From contig NDFF03000129.1 in assembly GCA_002150815.3 (NCBI GenBank), positions 1-64,000 of the forward strand: a DNA stretch of 64,000 nucleotides. Direction: 5' to 3'. Below are positions 23,296-35,367 of this stretch, one piece after another. The first letter of the stretch is position 1; each line of letters starts with the position of its first letter. This DNA is from Grammothele lineata. Taxonomy: Eukaryota; Basidiomycota; Agaricomycetes; Polyporales; Polyporaceae. A model generated the notes under the pieces. It searched no databases and had not been told where the DNA came from. It saw only the letters and a list, made by a program, of their open reading frames with translations. A program made the translations under genes and the position numbers.

Positions 23296-23951
23296 ATGTC
23301 CAAATCTAAAGAGCCCACTCGTGCCCAGCTATCCTCAAGGCTGACGTACCAGGCACAAGTGCCCGCGTTTCTACGGAGGTTGCAACAAGGCTCAGGAGGT
23401 GGCCGCGGGGGCTCAGATGAGGAAGACGACGAGTTCGAGGACGATGGCTCAGGCAGACCCCCGATCCCGCGCCGTCCGGCCATTCCACAGCGTCCGGACG
23501 ATGACCCGGGGAGCGCGGACGAGGACGATGGAGACGAGAAACCGCAGGTGGTAGTGCTGAAGGAAGGGAAGCATCTAACGGAGAGAGAGGCAGAGAACGA
23601 GAGACGGAAAGGTGCGTTCGTAGTTCAACGCCGCGATGCTTTCACCGAGCCTCATGGATCCTGTTCTTTTACGCAGCGAGGGGCTTGCCTCCTTTACCGG
23701 AGCCTACGACACAAGAAGCAGAATTGAAAGGGACTGGCGACTCTAGTACAGTCGCAGACTCGAAGCCAGCGAAGAATCAAGGCCTCTCGTTCTCATCTGG
23801 CGGCAGCGCGAAAGGCAAGAATGCCAAACGTAAGGCTGTCGGTGACGGCCGCGACGATTTAGCCGATCTTAAGGCTGCTGCTACAAAAGGAACCAAGAAG
23901 AAATCCAAGAAACCGGAGAAGAAGCTACTGTCGTTTGACGAGGACGCGTGA
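23296..23951 (+). CDS. DUF4604 family protein
   Basis: Two exons (23296-23611 and 23677-23951) encode 196 residues. The N-terminus (SRLTYQAQVPAFLRRLQ) matches the conserved start of the DUF4604 family (human relative KIAA1143). An acidic stretch (EEDDEFEDDG), a PIP/RRP-rich linker, the conserved EGKHLTEREAENERRK and a Lys-rich, probably nuclear, C-terminus follow, ending KKLLSFDEDA. The molecular role is unknown. It shares a short divergent promoter with SDHAF3. Confidence 0.85.
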
Positions 23952-24170
23952 TATGCTCCTTTGCTGTACAATACCCGCGTCTTTTCAGCACTCAAGGTGA
24001 GCAACACCTTTCACCCATTACTATATGCTACGGAGAATGCTGAACCTGCTTCTCATAGAACTATTTTAGGACTTGAATCGGCGATGCTATAGGCAACGAC
24101 ATAACAGCTGTGGTCGCAAACATATACCTGCCAGAGCCAGTCGCAGCCAACAACCTCGACCCCCCATTAC

Positions 24171-26729
24171 TCAGTTTGTGTTCGCCGACACCCTTTTCGG
24201 GAAAATAGTGGCCGTCGCGATGAAGGAGCTCCATGCAGCTTGTGTCGCGGCCGGGATGGTCGAAGTACCTTGCGTTGCCGAAGATCCAAAGAAGATTTCG
24301 TTCCCTCCAGGCATGAACTCCCCTGCAAGCGCCTTATCCTCTCCTCCTACAACGCCCCTCGCAGTCACCGTCCCGTTGCGATTGTCTCCAAGCACGAACT
24401 CGCGCAGGAATACCAACGCCTGCGCCGGACGCCACATCGGCACGAGGTGGCCCGCGCCCTTGAATAGGACGTACGCGAGCCCGCGCTCTTGGTGCACGAT
24501 CCCCGCGAATGCGCCCTCGTCGTCAAACCACGGCGTCGACGGGCGGCGCGAGAAGCCTTGCGTGCCCCCAAAGGTCATGTTCTGGATGATGACCTCCGTC
24601 CCGTGGTGCTGCACGAGCGCGTCGTCGTTGCCGGAGTAGAAGACGATAGAGACGTTGGCGGCGGAGGCGTTTGCAGCAAGCTCGGAGAGGAACGCCGCGG
24701 GCTCGACAGATGGGTCGCCGTACTGGTTCCCGACAGAGCGGTCGTGTTTGGAGCCGAAGGGATAGTTGAAGTTGCGGATCCAGTCCTTGGAGGTTGGCGC
24801 GTGTAGGGCGGCGCGTGTCCGGTCGTCATTAAAGAAGGCGGAGGCGTTCTTGAACGGCTCAGGGTTCGTCGCATCGGGCACGTCGTACACGTCGAAGCCC
24901 CCGTTGGCTGCGAGCAATCCATTATCAGCCAAAACCAAAAGCAGGCGTTGCGTATGCGGCAGACACTCACACCACGGGAACGTGAAGTTTACTGCGTAAT
25001 CAATCACTTCGTCAAGGAGGTCGCACCCATAGTGCGGATCGATCGTCCCGTTCGCGCGCCCGGATAGATCCCGCTTCCACTGCGCCCGCGCGGCCTCGCG
25101 CCGCTCAAAGTGCCCCGCGCGCTTCGCGAGGGCAGGGCTGCCGTACGCTGCCGCGAACCGTTCCGAGACGGCGGCGTGGAGCGTGCGCTCGTGCGTCTCG
25201 GTGTCGTGCGTGGGGCTGAGGCGCGATAGGCGCGAGGCGGACGCGCCGTCGGTGGGTAGGGTGAGGTTGAGGGTTGGGAAGTGGCCGCCTCGTTGCGGGT
25301 AGGTCAGGTTGAGATCGTACCCGCAAAGATGGGTTCTGGATGTTGCATGGTGGGTTGATTGTATATGCGAATACCAGAGCGGAGAAAGCGAGCTTACTGT
25401 TCGCGGAAGAAGCTGAAGGCGTCCTGGTCATAGCCTATGAGTGCGGGGTACGTCTCGATTACGTTGAGCTGTGTATCAGACGCGTGCCGGGTCAGCATAC
25501 AAACTCTGTCACTGGCATGAACGGATAGGTCCAACGGCTTACAATGGGCAGCATCTCAACTGTAGCTTGGGACCCCAGGGAGCCGTCACCGATAGCGATC
25601 TTGCGCAGGTTGACAGGCGGTTTCGCGCTCTGGAAGATATGTTTTGTGATGTAGGGCTATACCACGGCCGTTAACAGGTACAAAAACAGATGGTAATTTT
25701 CGCAGGAGACGCACGATGTACGTCCCGGCGTAACTCTCGCCTGTCAGAAACAGAGGGCGTGTTGCGAGGCTTGGGAAAACCTGCACGAGATTCGAGAGGA
25801 AACCGAGCTGCAGTTGCATAATATGTGAGAACAGAATGTATGCACAGTGTGAGAGTACCTCACGAAGTCTTCACCCATCTGGTCTTCATCGGGAACTAGA
25901 ATTATGACACAGCTAATTAGTATGGTTGCCTTCGGAGCTAGTTGACTGCCGTGAGCGTACTGTATCCAGTAGAGTCTGAAGTCGAGAAGCCAGTGCCTAA
26001 AGGGAACGAATTTGATGCTCAACATCGTGCCTACAGCATTTGCACCTCGGGAGATCGTGACGGACCTACGGGTTGATCGATCCAAATGGTGTCTGCGAGC
26101 GTGTTCCAACTGAAGTTGTTGTGAACCCAGGTGCCGTCAGGTTGAACATGAATTGGACCGTTCTATACTCCATAAGTGAGCGAAAGCTCGAGGGATCCTA
26201 AGTCACGGCGTACCTCCGTGGTAAGGGCAATCATGCCTGAGGATCCCGGACTAGAACGCAGCGGTAAGATTTGCGGCGTACATTGCAACCTGCGAGAACG
26301 CTCACCCTCCCTGTAGCCAAATAATCCACGGCTCTGTGTTGTGCTTGCTCGCAGGTGCTACCAAGGAACCAGCTGCCCCGGGCTTCTCAAACGCCCAAAA
26401 GAAGAGGGTATCGTTCGGATGGCCCGCGCGATTCACAGGGATGTTGCCCGCATAGTTGCGTGGAAGTGACCCCGTGATGTTAGGGAGCTTGTCTGTGACC
26501 TCGAAATCTGGACGAGTGGATGGTTGCGTCAGTTCAAAACTTCATATGAAGGAACGACTGACGACCCACACTTCTGCCACGCGGCTCTGTCAGCACTGAA
26601 GCTGCCCTTGGGCTGACCCGGCCATGCGTGAGGGAAGGTGTTGGGTATGCTGCTTTGTCCTTGGACCAAGGTCAAAAAAATAAACCCAAGGGCAGAAGCC
26701 ACCCAAGAGGGACCGGGCAGGTGTACCAT
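24171..26729 (-). CDS. Secreted serine carboxypeptidase, family S10
   Basis: Removes C-terminal residues from peptides in an acidic secreted or vacuolar compartment. A signal peptide is present (SALGFIFLTLVQG) after MVHLPGPSWVA. Family landmarks in order: NYAGNIPVNRAGHPNDTLFF, EPWIIWLQGGPGSSGMIAL (oxyanion region), NFSWNTLADTIWIDQPVGTG with FSTSD, PDEDQMGEDF, the catalytic Ser in LTGESYAGTYIPYI, the catalytic Asp in FYSGNDDALVQHHG, and the catalytic His in FKGAGHLVPMWRP. Several NxT/S sites suggest N-glycosylation. About nine introns. The one near 24952-25008 is also open in frame, but its removal (FPW to SNGGFDVYD) gives the better family match. A Ser-for-Cys difference from the common NGGPGCSS form is normal for this fungal branch. 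High confidence for the family; exact exon ends were partly inferred. Confidence 0.92.
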
Positions 26730-27595
26730 AAGTGCGAGCGGTTCTCTTCAGCTACGTCCTTGGGAGGTGTCGGCTGTGGGCAGTCGCTTCTTATACGAGT
26801 CGCAGCACAGGGCGAGATTCGACTCCGAAGAAGAGTGATGCATATGCTCAGCGGAGATAGGAAGCCATCGTGACCCAGGGGACGCCGTAAGTGGGCCCGG
26901 AAGAAGCGCTTGCATGATGGAGAAGGCGGATTGCGGAGGATTAAAGACCGCTGACGTTAATGTCGCGAAAGGGAGTGTGTGGTGCGGGCTGGTAACTTCT
27001 ACAAGATCGGCCCGGCATAAAGTGAGGCGAGAAAGGGCGCAGTCTGACGTGCTGGTGCCGAAGGCCTGAGGGTTTAGAGCGCAGGGCGAGTGGTCACAAA
27101 TGGGGAACTAGTCAGGTGCTCGATGTTCTTGAGGGCGGTACCACGAGGGACAGGGGATCTGTTTGGGAGGACATTCTGCCGATAAACACAGGTTGGTAAC
27201 CGAGCGTTGTGGACAGTTGTGTATTTACTCACTGCGAACAAACGACTGGTTCCTTGAGGCATTCCATACTGTATACCGGAGCAAGTACATATACATGTAC
27301 CGATGGATGCGCCGTGGTCAGGCCGCCGTACGTAAGCCTTGGACGAGACTTCGGGGATTATGCCTTGTGGGGAAAGAGGTGATCCGATAGGCTTTCCGCC
27401 GAACAAGGCAGTGTTCTGCGATCTACCAACCGCACACGGTCTCGTAAAAGACAGGCCCGCGGCGCTATGGTTCCCGGATGAGGAAGTTTCAGTGGGTGTA
27501 TGCGGTGTGGCGCGGCAGCATAACGTCCGGGGGGCGACGGTGGGTGTCGACGGGGTGTATGGCAGCGGCTGTGGACGCCCACGGTGAAGGCAAGT
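26730..27595. other. Upstream region of the carboxypeptidase gene
   Basis: The left part should hold the peptidase promoter and the right part the 3' end of the small orphan at 27.6-27.9 kb. No further gene was recognised. Confidence 0.5.
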
Positions 27596-27904
27596 CTATG
27601 AAATCTTTATTGAAGAATGACAGGCGAGGTCGGCTACGTCGGGCGCGAGGCTGCGGACGGCGACGAGGGAGAGGAGGACGGGGGCGAGGATGGCGACGGC
27701 GGGGGAAGTGAATTGCAATGGCCGCTTATTGGCCAGTGATCGGAGCAGCAGCAGGTGATCGCGATTCGCGTCGAGCGTGTCACGGATTCCGGAGAGAGTC
27801 TCGCTGAGTCGCGCGCTCGCCGACCCTGTCTCGACCTGCTCGCCTCCTTCCTGCCTCTGCGCGGTCTTCCTCGCCTGGCGCGTTTCCCTCTTCCCTTCTA
27901 CCAT
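27596..27904 (-). CDS. Small hypothetical membrane protein (102 aa)
   Basis: Single-exon frame starting MVEGKRETRQARKTAQRQEG. A polar, amphipathic N-terminal half (SARLSETLSGIRDTLDANRD) is followed by one hydrophobic segment (VAILAPVLLSLVAVRSLA) near the C-terminus, suggesting a tail-anchored protein. On the minus strand the sequence aataaa, a possible polyadenylation signal, lies at the very end of the frame. The start is 127 bp from the divergent gene at 28032. I do not recognise the family. It may also be a chance open frame, since GC-rich DNA produces such frames. Confidence 0.45.
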   Translation of the reverse strand: MVEGKRETRQARKTAQRQEGGEQVETGSASARLSETLSGIRDTLDANRDHLLLLRSLANKRPLQFTSPAVAILAPVLLSLVAVRSLAPDVADLACHSSIKIS

Positions 27905-28031
27905 GGCCTGGTCGTCTTCTCTTTAATTTCGCTCCTTTCCCCCTACGCTCCCTTCGTACTCGCTCTGTCTGGGACAACCTTTCTCTCCTTCGCATCGTTC
28001 ATACTTCTAAGCGCGCTCGCTCCCGCACGTC

Positions 28032-30199
28032 ATGCTCGGCCAACGAATCCTCGAAACCCTGCCCCAGCTGGAGGAGCCTGAAAGCTCCCCTTCTGCCCCG
28101 GCATTTCCTACAGGTCTTACCGTCAGACGCACAAAATCCACGGGCCTGCGCATAATTACCGAGAGCGAGGCGTTATTGCCAGACACATCAAAAGTACGCC
28201 TCCCTCGCACCGCTCAGACCACTACTATAGCTGTCCCCTTAGGCGCATGCGACACCACATTACCTATCCGCCAATCGACAATCCTACCTGTCCATAAGGT
28301 ATGTCGCGCATATAACCATCTTCCGTCCCTCATTAAATCCTCTGTAGGACTCCCGACACCAGCCATACGTTCGGTCGTCCGAACCCCACCATGCAGTCGC
28401 CAAAGTTCCTGAGCCCCGGACTTTCCACTCCAGGCTCAAGCACAACTGTTGCCTCACCCGCTGTTCTTGCCGCACGAAGACAATCCCGCTATGCGCAAGC
28501 CGAGAGCGCACTTAGGACGGCCGTACAGACATCCTCTACGGAAACATCCCCAGAAGAACTCCAAATTCGTGCGCTCGAGAAGGTTACGAGCGTTCTGAGC
28601 TCCCAAGCACAAGAGGCGAAAGAGTCTGCTGCCAGGCTACGTGCCTCTCTCGCTCAGAAGGAGGAGAAAGGACTTACTCCAGAAGAGGTCAAGTCCCTGC
28701 AACGTGAAGCATGGTTAGAAGAACGGAGATCTGCCGTCAGGCAAGACCAGTCCGCCCTCACTCACAACCTCCTCACGAAACTCTGCAGTCCAATTGCGGA
28801 GACACCTCCCCCACTTGTCAATTCTCCTGCCCCCTCCATAAGTCGAGCCGAGATGAACTTGCAGAAGTTCATGCAGCGTTCACCCACTCGCGTGGTCTTT
28901 TCTGCTGGCCGTAGCCCCACTAATGGCTCGGCCTTGCTCTATCGTCGGAAAACTATCTCTCAAGTCCAAGCCATGCAGTTGCGGCCCTCCGCACTGGACC
29001 TCGCCATGCGATCTCCGGTAGAGTTGCGCGCCCGCTCCAAGTCATTTGACTGGAAAGATGCGCCACGGAGGCACTCTGGCTCGTCGGACGTCACCTGTGT
29101 GTCCGAGGAATCCAGCGAGCGTACCGCCGTAGCGTCTCGTTTGAAGCTCGCGACTCTCAAGCTGCCTTCCACCTCTTCTCCGCTTTCCCCCGGGGTGTCA
29201 GGTAGCGAAGTTCGCATCGAGCCATCAGTACCACCCCGCCCACGAGACACGCTGCTCGCTGAAATGGGGGACATCCTGCTCCCCGACTACGTATCCCATC
29301 TCCTCGAAGACCTAGTGGCGTCCTCTCTAGATGTCGCGCTCTCCCCGTTATCCCCTTCCCCTCTCGCTGTCCGCTCGCCCCCGTATCTCTACGGCGAGCC
29401 GCATGAGTCACAACGACGCGCGTCGTCCTCCCTTCCCGACTTCACACTTGTCCAACGACCACAGGAACGGCCTCCCCGTCTGTCGTCCCCGCCTGCCCGC
29501 CCGCCCTCACTCATCCTCGACCGGCTTCTGAACAAGCCCGAGCCGGGGCCCGCACCCTCGACAATGTCCACCTCCCCCTCTTTCTCGCATACGTCGTCCT
29601 CGTCGTGGTCCCCCGTCCCATCACCCGGGGCCGCCTCCATCGGCGCTGTACGCCGGAACTCTAGCTCGACGGCAGGCTCGAACCGCCGTGCGACGCAGAG
29701 CCTATACGTCCCTGCTCGCTCGCCGTTCTCCTCCCTCCGGCTGTCGACGCCTTCGCTCGTCGCCGTGCCCGAGACCCACGTCGTCGGGGACGCAGACGGC
29801 GAGGGGGAGGTACACGTGCGCGTCCGGCCGCAGACGTCGATGAGCCGGTACGACGACTTCGTCGCCGCGCTCGACCTCGACGAGCCCGGGGCCGCTCTGG
29901 GCCACCGCGGGAGCTATGGCAACCGCGATGCGCTCGGTGGCGACGATGATGCGAACGGGGACGCGGCGGGCGAAGAAGGCGCGGCGGGTGTGGGCGCGGG
30001 TGCGGGTGTGAGAAGGAAGTTGACGAAGAAGTCGTTCAGGCGACGGAGGTTCAACTCGGAGGGGGACGTCCAGGTCGGTCCTCCCGTGGGCTCTGCCTCG
30101 GGAGGGCCCGAACGCGACTCTCGCGTCACGGGCGGTGGTGAAGGCGTAAGCGTGTTCGCGCGCGTACGGCGCCGGTTCTCGACTCGGACGACGAAGTAA
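28032..30199 (+). CDS. Large Ser/Pro-rich hypothetical protein (about 690 aa)
   Basis: A short first exon (28032-28298, starting MLGQRILETLPQLEEPESS) ends at a clear GTATGT donor. The main open frame continues from about 28397 to 30199. The phase fits an acceptor at 28396; the more typical acceptor at 28347 would put the frame out, so the first splice is uncertain, and translation could alternatively start at 28391. The protein has a short predicted coiled coil (VTSVLSSQAQEAKESAARLR), long Ser/Pro/Arg-rich disordered stretches with many SP sites, a motif-like region LAEMGDILLPDYVSHLLEDL, and a basic C-terminus (KLTKKSFRRRRFNSEGD). No membrane helix. I do not recognise the family; it could be a phosphorylated scaffold or regulatory protein. 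Confidence 0.75.
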
Positions 30200-31158
30200 T
30201 GGGGTTCTGTCTTGGGATGTATGGTCGGTGGTCGGTCTGTCGGACCCTGGTCTGTATCGCTATGCTGCTGTGTCTACCGTACCTCGCCCTCGGTGATAAT
30301 TACGTATCTTATTGCATAGATTGAAGTATAGCTGCTTATTACTTAACTCGTATTGTCGACTCTTCACTTATTGTACGGGTTCGGACGGATGTACATACGT
30401 AAAGGCGGTATACTCTTACTTTGCCGACCGCCACTTTCTTACTCTACTTCAGCCGGCAGCGTGTTTACGCCATACTGCAATACCAGCTAGTTTTAGAGGG
30501 GATCATTAGATTCAAATCCTCTCTTATTTGAACATCCCGTCCGCCAAGCCCTTCCTTGTCTTCCGATTACGTCCACCGCCGGCGCATCTCGACTTCAGAG
30601 TGGTATGTGCAACCCACCCCACTGTTGCGCAGCTTGTGTCTGTGGTCATCTTACGTATGCCGTGGCGTCGCTTGGCTACTGTTGCTGCAAATGGGGGCAC
30701 ACTTTCCCTGGTTAGGGTGCTCAAAGCTTAACTTAATCATTCAATTTTCTCTGTGTGCACTTCCGACCCTCGATTCTAAAATCGCCTCAGGGACGAAAGG
30801 GGACGAAGCTCTGACGTTGGTCGATGTGAGCGCCAGAACCCGCTCTGAGGTAAGTATGAAGCAGTCTCTAGTGCTCATAGGCAGCACGCTCATCTCTTCT
30901 ATTGGTTGAGGCTAACTGCTACAGTCTAACTACGGCTACAAGTCACTCATAGTATCCCAAACCATACGTGTACGGTGTCACGTCCCGGCCAACCCCTTAC
31001 TGAGAGGATGAATCGTCGTGATTGTTGTGACTGGTAGAAGCAGGCGCGTGTACAAGGCGTCATCTAGGGTCGTGAATGCAATACATATGTACTACGTGTC
31101 AGTGAATACGGGAGATTCAGAGAATGTTGTACGTAGAGGTAAACTACGAACGCACCCT
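30200..31158. other. Convergent 3' region
   Basis: Lies between the 3' ends of the Ser/Pro-rich orphan (+) and the MFS gene (-). AT-richer than the flanking coding DNA. No gene recognised. Confidence 0.55.
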
Positions 31159-32972
31159 CTACTCGTGCACAAGATGCTTCGGCAGATGTTTGGTTGCAGC
31201 AATCCCCGCCAGGACGATCGTGCACATAATCCAGTACACCAACGTCCCCGCGGCCAGATGTTTCTCCAACGTGACCGCAAACAACGAGGACGACGCGGCA
31301 GGCGCGATCGCCCTGACCATTGAGGCTGTCGTCTGTGCCAACCCGTTGGTGAGCCCGAGCACCTTCTGATTCGGGGCGCCGTCGTTAATGTAAATAAAGA
31401 TGCATCCTACCAGGATGACGTTAACGCGGTCAATATGCTGATGGTCTGTGCGGGAGCGACTTACCCCACGTCATGAACGTGCTCACGTACGTCGCCGACT
31501 GGAGAACGATCAGCATCCACGTCGCCGCGCCGACATGTCCCGCCCGCTTCGTCACGAAGCTCATGAGGGGGAACAGTGCGTACACGACGAAGAACATCCC
31601 GTACGAGACGGTGTAGAGCCACTTGGAGCCGAGCTTGCGGTGCATCCACGGGAACGCGAACACCTGCACTGCGCCCCCGATGAGGCCGCCCACGCCTTGG
31701 ACGACGCCGATGGTGAAGGAGCTGAAGCCGAGGCCGCCGAGGGGGATGCTCGTCGAGTACATGAGCGGCACGAGGACGACGACGCACTGGTCAGAGAAGG
31801 CGAGGAAGGCGTAATTGAATATCGGCCAGAGGATGCGCGGGGTGAAGAGGGAACTGATACCGGCGGGGCTTTCGTTGCCTTTAGCGCAAGAGACGTCTGC
31901 GTCGGTGTCTGGAGCTCTGGCTGGCATCTGAGGGGAGCTGCGAGCGACTTCTTCCACACTGCCTGGGTCGATGGGTCCTGCTTCCGCAACTTGTTGTTGC
32001 GTGACATGAGAAGGTTCTCGTGCGGTTTCTTTGTCGTTGGGGTGACCAGATGGTCTCAAGGTCTACAGTATACATTAATAAGATGTACCAAAAGAGGCCA
32101 TTCATCCGCGCTTACTTCCTTAAGGCCGAAGGAGGCCATAATGAATGCGCTGATCGACAGACATGCAGCAACGACGCATGGCAAAAAGTACGGGTACGTG
32201 CTCCAAAACGGCGATTGACGAAATACAGGCCAGCGGTCTGCAGGCCTAGAAAACACGCCGCCTATGATAGGTCTGCCAGCAAGCAATCACAGTCAGTGAC
32301 ACTCCTGGTAGTGGTGCAGACTCGCATACCCAAGCGTGCTTCCCAACGACCATATCATAGGCAAGAACGCGAACCCCCTCGCGCGGTTCGTCGGGTCCGT
32401 GATTTCCGCCATCATGCTCTTCGTCACGCCTATGTTGCCGTTGAGCGCGCCTTCGGCGCAGCGTGCAAGGACGAGGGCCCAGTATTCGCGCGCCAGCCCA
32501 AAGCCGATCATGGAGAGCGTGAGTCCGAGCAGACCGCCCAGGAGGACCGGCTTCCGCCCGATTCGGTCCGAGGCGCGGCCCCATTGGAGCACGCAGATCG
32601 CCTCGGTGGCATAAAATGCGGATTCCTGCAGTCCGAGGGCCGGTCAGTGGGTGTAATGCGATGCGAGGGGAGAGGAGACAGTACGATGAGACCAGCAAAG
32701 TAGCCCGTCTTTCGCTCGTCGCCGCCTGTGACGCCGGTTTGCCTGACGAGCTGGTTGACAAAAGGGTATATGACTGTGGATGTCACGGGCTCGGCCAATT
32801 GTAAATAGAGAAGCAGAAATAGCTGTAGTTTGGGTAGAGGTGTTTCCCGCACGCCCTCGCCTTCTCTTGCGGGAGGTCGATTGGCTCGTGGGTTCGTATC
32901 ACCACCCGAGTCTTCAGCCGGATGATGACTCAGTGATGGGCCGGCTTGAAGACTATGTTGAGGGTCTACCAT
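31159..32972 (-). CDS. Major facilitator superfamily transporter
   Basis: Integral membrane carrier; substrate unknown. Five coding segments join in phase. The N-terminal cytoplasmic stretch (MVDPQHSLQAG onward) leads to LQLFLLLYLQLAEPVTSTVI, then ESAFYATEAICVLQWGRASD followed by RIGRKPV (MFS motif A), and RCAEGALNGNIGVTKSMMAE then ITDPTNRARGF, typical of the fungal MFS group that includes yeast YCR023c. GPIIGGVFSRPADRWP follows at helix 5, then a long central loop and a second half with FSSFTIGVVQGVGGLIGGAV and, after a last intron, INDGAPNQKVLGLTNGLAQT. It ends KHLPKHLVHE. The R-x-G-R motif and the two six-helix halves give secure family placement. Related proteins are sometimes annotated as zinc-induced facilitator-like or drug exporters, but nothing here fixes a substrate. 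Confidence 0.9.
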
Positions 32973-33462
32973 GATGAAGGACGAGGAGAAGGGGAAGGGC
33001 GGGGCGACAATGTGCAGGCATATAGTTGGCGCAAGGCGGCTTACAAGTCTATAGAGAAGTTTGCTGGATGCCTTCCGACCACCACGATGTGGTGGCGTGC
33101 GGATGGGCGCGGGCTGGCTCTATCGAAAGACATCAGAACGGCCCGACCGAATTTTAATCTAAGGACACTCCCCTCACCTGCGTAAATTCTGAGTCATGCC
33201 AGCGCTTGATGGGCTTCGCATATATTTACCCGTCCGGCTCCACGCACACTCACAGAAAGAACCGGATTGAGAAAGTGAATAATTGAAAACTTCACAACAA
33301 CGCTCAACGTGAGATGCGGCACTTGCACACGAATGTGTTGACCGGAAAAACCCGGGGAAAGCCGAATTATATCAAAGTACTGCTAAACAAACACCATAGT
33401 TCCAACGACTGTGCACCGCGCAAGTGCTTTTGGGTGTGCTCGACATACGACGAGCCCACCTT
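32973..33462. other. Intergenic region upstream of the MFS gene
   Basis: The space between the MFS start and the 3' end of the reductoisomerase gene. No gene seen. Confidence 0.55.
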
Positions 33463-34896
33463 TTAAGACTGCCTGTCGGGGCGGAGGGAGCGGACGGTCT
33501 TGCCTGTAGATGATAAATTGTTAGCGATTGTAGAACTTTGCTACGAAGCTGAGGCGTACCTGCGCGCCAGATCTCCTGGTCGTCGATCTCCTTGAGCTCC
33601 TTCGCGAGATCCTCGCGGTACGTCGAGCGACCGTTGAACTCCAAGCTGCGACGAGTCTCAGTGCCATTCTTGACGCTCTCGTAGAGGCGTTCAAAGACGG
33701 GCAGGTTGGTCTCCTCGAAAACCTTGGCCCAGTCCAGAGCACCACGACGAGCAGTCGTAGAGCAAGCGTTGTACATGTAGTCCATGCTATACAAACCTGT
33801 TTGAATAATGCGACAAACATCAATCTCGTAAGCACTCACCCGTACTGGCCAACGAGGGGGTAGAGGGACTGGGTGGCCTCCTCAACGGTCTCGTTGAACG
33901 CCTCCGACGGGCTGTGGCCGTTCTTGCGGAGGACCTTGTACTGGGCCAGGAACAGACCCTGAATGGCACCCATCAACTGCGCAAACGCGTTAGCACGCCC
34001 ACGTGACGAGATGAACGTGGCTTTACTTACAACACCGCGCTCGCCGTAGAGGTCAGAGTACACCTCCTTCTCGAAGGTCGTCTCGTACATGTAGCCGGAG
34101 CCAATAGCAACACCAATGGCGACGGCCTTCTCCTTGGCCTTGCCGGTGACATCCTGCCAGACAGCAACGGACGAGTTGATGCCACGGCCCTCCTTGAAGA
34201 GCGTGCGGACAGTGCGGCCCGAGCCCTTGGGCGCTACGAGAATGACATCGACGTCGGTCGGGGGAATGACCTTGGTGTCGTCCTTGTAGACGACGGAGAA
34301 TCCGTGGGAGAAGTAGAGCGTCTTGCCCTTGGTGATGAGGGGCGCGACGGTGGGCCATGTCTGGGACTGAGCAGCGTCGGAGAGGAGGTTCATGATGATG
34401 GTACCGCGGTTGATAGCCTCCTCAATGGGGAAGAGGGTCTTCCCGGGGACCCAGCCATCCTCGATGGCCTGCTTCCAGCTCTCGCCACCCTCACGGACAC
34501 CGACAATGACGTTGAGGCCATTGTCGCGGGCGTTGAGGCCCTGGCCGTGACCTTGAGAGCCGTAGCCAATGAGGGCGAGGGTGTCGTTCTTGAAGTAGTC
34601 CTGGAGCTTGGCGAGAGGCCAGTCGCTGCGCTCGTAGACAACCTCCTTCGTGCCCGCAAAGTCAAGCGTCTTCATGCCACGCGTGGCCTGCGCGAGGGGG
34701 ATGGGAGGTTGGGTCTGAGCGAGCCGTGACAAAAAACGCAAAACGAACGTACCACAGCAGCAGCGCGGGGGACGGCGCTGGGGGCGGCATTGCGAGCGAG
34801 GATGGAGTAGGACGCTGCCTTTGCGACCTGGCTCGCGGCGCGAGGAGCACGACGGGAGGCGGCGCGGGCGGCGGCACGGAGGGCGAAGGAGGACAT
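33463..34896 (-). CDS. ILV5: Ketol-acid reductoisomerase, mitochondrial (acetohydroxyacid reductoisomerase)
   Basis: Second common step of valine and isoleucine (and leucine) synthesis: Mg2+- and NADPH-dependent alkyl migration and reduction of acetohydroxyacids, in mitochondria. It begins with an Arg/Ala-rich import peptide (MSSFALRAAARAASRRAPRA) interrupted by an intron. The mature enzyme follows: RGMKTLDFAGTKEVVYE, the NADPH loop LIGYGSQGHGQGLNARDNG, GVREGGESWKQA, PPTDVDVILVAPKGSGRTVR, GERGVLMGAIQGLFLAQYKV, the C-terminal helical domain with ACSTTARRGALDW, and the end EIWRAGKTVRSLRPDRQS. The last exon is short and needs the GTACGC...CTACAG splice near 33496-33560. A longer frame extends upstream to 34963 but would bury the import signal, so 34896 is preferred. 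A TATA-like atatattt on the minus strand lies about 90 bp upstream. Very confident. Confidence 0.96.
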
Positions 34897-35367
34897 GGTG
34901 GATGGGGAAACACGTCTTCCAGAGCCCGCAGGAGTTATACACCATTTTTAGACGCTCGCGCATATACTGACTCCCTCCGGGCGGCTAAATATATGGCACG
35001 GTTTTCGAGTGACCTCTAGCCGACCAGCACGCACGTCCCCGCTAGCCAACCTGCGCGAACGCGACAGAGGGTCTGTACGTCCGAGGCAGATCACTGGGCG
35101 TATTTCCTCATGTCTGAGGCGCCTTTTCCGCCACCCCCACGTCCGGATCGTCCGCGTAGATGCCCCCACACCGTGCCATATGGTTCCCCCTCTAGCGCTC
35201 GAGATCCCATGTGTAGATACAGCAGTACAGTCACATTAAAGCCATGCGGAGCACAAGCCAGGCTGGCCTAGCAGTCAAGGAGGGATCCCTACTACGCACT
35301 CTCAATACTGCAAAGGTGGTTCCTACGTGAACGTACAATACGATAACAGAAGTAGTGGGATTCGGTT
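34897..35367. other. Intergenic region upstream of ketol-acid reductoisomerase
   Basis: Contains the reductoisomerase promoter (TATA-like element near 34985) and the 3' end of the ThuA-like gene. Nothing else recognised. Confidence 0.55.

Noticed and set aside
24777..25007. Carboxypeptidase without the intron near 24952-25008
   Set aside because: The sequence is open in frame, but a GTGAGT...GCAG intron of normal length fits and its removal restores family alignment; retention would insert residues not seen in the family.
31448..32218. Plus-strand frame of 256 codons
   Set aside because: Antisense shadow of the MFS transporter; His/Arg/Glu-rich composition typical of reverse reading.
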